From positions 1,385,001 through 1,449,000 of the forward strand of contig CALZFC010000249.1 in the NCBI GenBank assembly GCA_945643635.1: a stretch of DNA of 64,000 nucleotides, read 5' to 3'. The stretch is from Allodiplogaster sudhausi (lineage: Eukaryota; Nematoda; Chromadorea; Rhabditida; Diplogasteridae). The stretch's first letter is position 1. Each line of letters begins with the position of its first letter. Position numbers and translations under genes: made by a program. A model generated the notes under the pieces. That model made no database searches. It was not told where the DNA came from and saw only the letters and a program-made list of their open reading frames with translations. Shown here piece after piece: positions 60,746 through 64,000 of the stretch.

Positions 60746-62796
60746 CATGGTTGTGGTAACGAGATATAAAAAAAATCACATCAACAACTTCAGCCCTTGC
60801 CCGAAGTTAGCTCTAAATATTTCAGGCTATACTGGGTGCTGTATCACACAATCATCGTAAAAAGAAGAAACTCTTAAAAGAACAACTGGACTATCAAAAA
60901 CATAGCATACGTTTCGAAAATTATGCTTGGTTTTATGATTCCGAAGTGTCAATTCTTTGGTGTCATTCGGTGTAAAGTATGGTAGTGCGAACTCAAATAC
61001 CGGTTTTTACTGCATTTACCGCTGGATTTATTTTATGAAATAAAGTTGAAATTTACATTTTAAGACATTTTGTGCTGTGTGTGGAAGAGAATGGGGATTC
61101 GAACAAGGTATAGATATCTTTATTTGGTGGCCTGTACATCGAGATATTTCTTGCGTGCCATTTGGAACATTGCGCGCGCTGCGGTACAAATCGGCCACTT
61201 TGGCGGTACATCACTGTATATGTTTTAATATTATAAAATGTTTTTAATATATAGGTATATATATAAATGTCTTTTTATTTTTAAGTTAAAAATTTTTCAT
61301 TATTCATAAAAATATTTTCGCATACTCATTGGTATCCGGTGCCACAATAGAGCCCAACCTTAAACGCCTTTGAACCGGTCGCTGCAATGCAATCTTCCGC
61401 ACCCGGCGGCCTCCGGTATTTCACTGGCAAATGAAGCAAGCTGATTTAATATTGAAAGATTTGCTAAATTATATACATAGACAAATGGCAAGCGAAGCCA
61501 ATTTTAAAGAGGCAGCATGAGAAGGTGCAAAATAAAACCCACAAAAAATAAATAAAAAAAACTTCGGTTTCTAACCGAAATGAGACAGTTTATGATTGAA
61601 TATTAATGTTTAGCAATAACGAGATCTCACTGACTAGCCTATATGCCGCTGGATGTCGGCGTCGTCTGGAGCATGTAATCTCCTACTTTGAAGCCGTCCT
61701 AGAAACGAATAAAAATTCGGTATTGATAGTGCCACAGTGTGATCAACATGAGGTGAGCTTACTACAAGGCATAGGTTAAAGTTAGGACCAACGTAAATGC
61801 TACAGCCAAGGTTAAGGACAAATTAGAGTTAAGATTTAGGCAAAGTCTAAGGCTAAGGTTAACACTTATTGTTAGTTTAAGTACAGAAATATGCTGACTC
61901 CTTCTGTGCCGGTGTACTTGAAGTTAATGATCAGGGACCATGGCTGCGAATCGGGTGCTAGGACCTTCGTTCCATTAGGGAAAAAACGACACCTGATCAT
62001 TAGGACGGCATACGTTTTCAGTATTTTTTAAAGAAACTGTTCAATGGTATTTACACACAACGGAAAGAAGGATCTTCCCTTACAATTAGTATTTTTGTGC
62101 TTTACTACCTCATGTTCTAACAATACTTCAATTACATCAATGTCTAATATTCTAGTTTCTTTCTCTTGAAAAATGCAAAGCTTCACGTCCTTTCAAAACT
62201 ATAATGCATATGAAAGTAAATACATACATAAGTATATATTCGTATACTGTAAGAAGAGGATGTCCAATAGACGGCCCAATCCCTGCTATTCAACCAACAT
62301 CGATGTAGGCGTCTTGGCTGCTGCAACTTCCCGTCACATTCTCCGGCGCGGCGTTAATCGAGACGGCGATTGTTGTTATGCCGTTCTAAAGAATGAGTTG
62401 CATAGTAGAAGAAATCCGGCGAATCTAGGATGCAGCGCTTTCGTACTTAACGGCCAACTCACATCTTCTTCGTACGACAGCCTGGCCATCACTTTTGCAG
62501 CATCCAGCACGATGCACTCGGTTTGCCACCTCTCTGCGCTGCCGGAGATCGCGGCTAGTGCAAGGACGGCTGTAACAAAATAGTTAATTAAAAACCAATA
62601 CTATGACATGGCTTACATTAGAATTAATACATTCTAATTAATTATTAACTCTATAATATGTACATGTGATTGTGTTCTAGAAGTCCTTTCCCTCCGATAT
62701 GAGACCTTTCGTATCGATTATAATTAATACTTTAAAAAATAAAATGGCAATCAAATGAAATAGCCAAATAAAACTCATACCAAGGAACGAAATCAT

Positions 62797-63200
62797 TGAC
62801 ACGATTATCCTGTAAGTCAAAAGAAGGGAGATTATTGTCAGTCATCAACGTGTTTACGCGAAAAGAAATAAAGAAAATTCGTAGCTGAATCACCTCAGCT
62901 TTTCTTAACGGCATCCATTTAATCGGACAAAAACATAACGGGAGAATAACATAGAATAAAAGAAGATGCGCGCGAAGAGAGAGATAGAGAGAGAGCGTCC
63001 ATTACTAGACAATCAGTTTAATCATGTACTCGCATCCCGTAAGTCAAAAGAAGGGAGATCCATGTCAATCTTCAACGTGTTTACGTGAAAAATAAAAATA
63101 AAGAAAACGTGTATACTGAATCAAGTCAACTTTTCACAAGGGATCAGACCAAAAACATGAGTTGAGAATAAGTTAGAGTGAAAAAGACGTCAGCGAAGAG

Positions 63201-63243
<43 letters not shown>

Positions 63244-63370
63244 GAGAGATAGAGAGAGAGAGACGGAGAGCAAGACACGGAGGGAGAAATATTATGAGTG
63301 AAAGATTCAATAAGAAAGAAAGGGAGTCAGTGAGAGAGATACAAAATTAAAGAGTGGGAGACAAAGAGAA

Positions 63371-63417
<47 letters not shown>

Positions 63418-63838
63418 AAGAAGGAGAGGGAGAGATAGAAAGAAAGAGAGAGAGAGAGCAAGAAGGACAGGGAGAGATAGAAAGAGAGAGAGAGGTAAAA
63501 AGAAAGAGTGGGAGGCAGAGGAGAGAGCGAGAGAGAGAGTAAGTGACCAATGCTAGGCAATCAGTTAAATCTTGTACACCTAATAGTTAGAGCGTCTTGT
63601 GGGCCCACAACTGCTGAAGAATCATCTCGTAACCAAAACAATTAGTGAAAAAGCGAAAGAATCATCATTTGGGAAAATATCATGTCTATTCTTGCCTATC
63701 TTTTTCTCTCGCTACTATGGTGATTAATATTATATTGGAGACTTTTTATTTTGGTAGAGAATCTAACTTGCAAAAGAGAGAGTGAGAGATAGAGGTAGAA
63801 GACAGAGAAAGAGAGAGAAAGAGAAAGAGAGGGAGAAG

Positions 63839-63882
<44 letters not shown>

Positions 63883-64000
63883 TGAGAGGGGGGGAGGCAC
63901 GATACTAGTCATGCATTTTCCTGGGTTAATATTGAGTTTCTTCAAATTTCTCTCTCACCTCTCTCAAAGTCTCTTTCTCTCACTCAAAATGAATTTTTTA
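62797..64000. other. 5' flank of the LAMP copy: tandem duplication and GA tracts
   Basis: No further gene is seen. Most of the stretch is a tandem duplication. GA tracts lie at about 62976-62993, 63198-63270, 63360-63540 and 63775-63885; a CT tract begins at 63949 and runs to the window edge. Confidence 0.7.
62809..63582 (-). repeat. Tandem duplication of the LAMP-copy leader region
   Basis: Copy 1 (62809-63037) and copy 2 (63036-63582) both open with C(C/T)GTAAGTCAAAAGAAGGGAGAT, continue with TCAACGTGTTTACG.GAAAA, and close with a CAATCAGTT.AATC.TGTAC block. Copy 2 is longer because its GA tracts have expanded. On the minus strand copy 1 carries CTTACAG at 62810-62816, 13 bases before the ATG, as a candidate leader acceptor. 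In copy 2 the same site reads CTTACGG, so the AG is lost. Confidence 0.8.

Larger units (their letters stand above)
57681..61216. mobile_element. 3.5-kb element with long terminal inverted repeats, Tc1/mariner-like ends
   Basis: It begins CAGTGATGTACCGCCAAAGT after TA and ends with the reverse complement (..GGCGGTACATCACTG) before TA. CAGTG ends with a TA target duplication are typical of Tc1/Tc3-type elements. The inverted repeats are about 345 bases (57681-58025 and 60870-61216) and roughly 85-90 percent alike by eye. The interior has no frame that I recognise as a DDE transposase. It holds two tRNA-promoter-like repeats, GA tracts and a tandem repeat of about 327 bases, so it appears to be non-autonomous with nested insertions. 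It lies in intron 6 of the LAMP copy. Confidence 0.8.
57219..62796 (-). pseudogene. Second LAMP-family gene, inverted copy, probably a pseudogene
   Basis: Eight minus-strand exons mirror lmp-1: 62796-62781, 62569-62463, 62385-62299, 61992-61899, 61698-61635, 61423-61359, 57619-57520 and 57349-57219. Lengths are 16, 107, 87, 94, 64, 65, 100 and 131; exons 5 and 6 equal those of lmp-1 exactly, and all junction phases agree except around exon 4. Start MISFLAVLALAAISGSA is a signal peptide. Defects: exon 4 is 94 nt between two phase-0 junctions, with a T run of six where five would keep frame; exon 5 reads DGFKVGDYMLQTTPTSSGI then TAG before its donor. The third and fourth luminal cysteines are gone (SSTTTL for CSTTTL, YSEQQPDSRT for [10 protein letters not shown]), and the tail RRAQQPRN lacks GYxxPhi. 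A transposon sits in intron 6. A base error in the T run could explain the frameshift, but not the stop. Confidence 0.8.

Noticed and set aside
61635..61698. Stop-codon readthrough or selenocysteine in the LAMP copy
   Set aside because: The stop is TAG, not TGA, and the gene also has a frameshift and lost cysteines, so decay is the simpler reading.
1..64000. A clustered novel multi-gene system
   Set aside because: All recognisable genes are conserved eukaryotic housekeeping genes with separate roles; nothing in their order indicates a joint system.

Overview
The window is a eukaryotic chromosome segment with small, intron-rich protein-coding genes. It is most likely from a nematode, probably rhabditid or diplogastrid-like. 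The evidence is short GT..(T)TTCAG introns, acceptor-like AG sites a few bases to a few tens of bases before most start codons (as expected for spliced-leader trans-splicing), and a LAMP protein of C. elegans LMP-1 type ending in a GYxxPhi tail. The species cannot be named from the sequence alone. The DNA between and inside genes is full of (GA)n/(CT)n microsatellites. They create most of the long open frames, including the longest frame in the window, and those frames are not genes.

Layout. 1-8400: gene-free, GA/CT tracts. 8482-13153 (-): Mo25/CAB39 scaffold, 9 exons, 333 aa. 13154-22118: gene-free, mostly GA/CT tracts. 22119-24071 (+): RNA polymerase subunit RPB12/POLR2K, 3 exons. 26387-33203 (+): SLC2/GLUT-type hexose transporter, 14 exons, 556 aa. 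35637-38842 (+): LMP-1, 8 exons, 253 aa. 40580-41434 (+): small CSNAP/COPS9-like subunit of the COP9 signalosome, 3 exons. 42132-55540 (+): mitochondrial polyribonucleotide nucleotidyltransferase PNPT1, 21 exons, 767 aa. 57219-62796 (-): second LAMP copy, inverted relative to lmp-1, with a frameshift, an in-frame stop and lost cysteines. It is probably a pseudogene, and a 3.5-kb TA-flanked inverted-repeat transposon sits in one of its introns. All exon chains were joined by hand. For the six intact genes the coding length is an exact multiple of three with consistent splice phases, which is strong internal support.

The genes are housekeeping functions (kinase scaffolding, transcription, sugar uptake, lysosome membrane, COP9 signalosome, mitochondrial RNA turnover) and do not form one pathway. 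No defence system, CRISPR array or biosynthetic cluster is present.

The most unusual recurring signal is tandem duplication at 3' splice sites. In several introns the acceptor region is copied two to four times upstream of the real acceptor, sometimes with the first bases of the exon. In mo25 the copy encodes the same first seven residues of the last exon, with only synonymous differences, followed by a different tail and a stop. Other notable items are the decaying LAMP copy, the 3.5-kb element with its nested repeats, two tRNA-promoter-like repeats, a GC-AG intron in pnpt-1, a strand bias of GA and CT tracts around splice sites, and short motifs repeated across introns of different genes.
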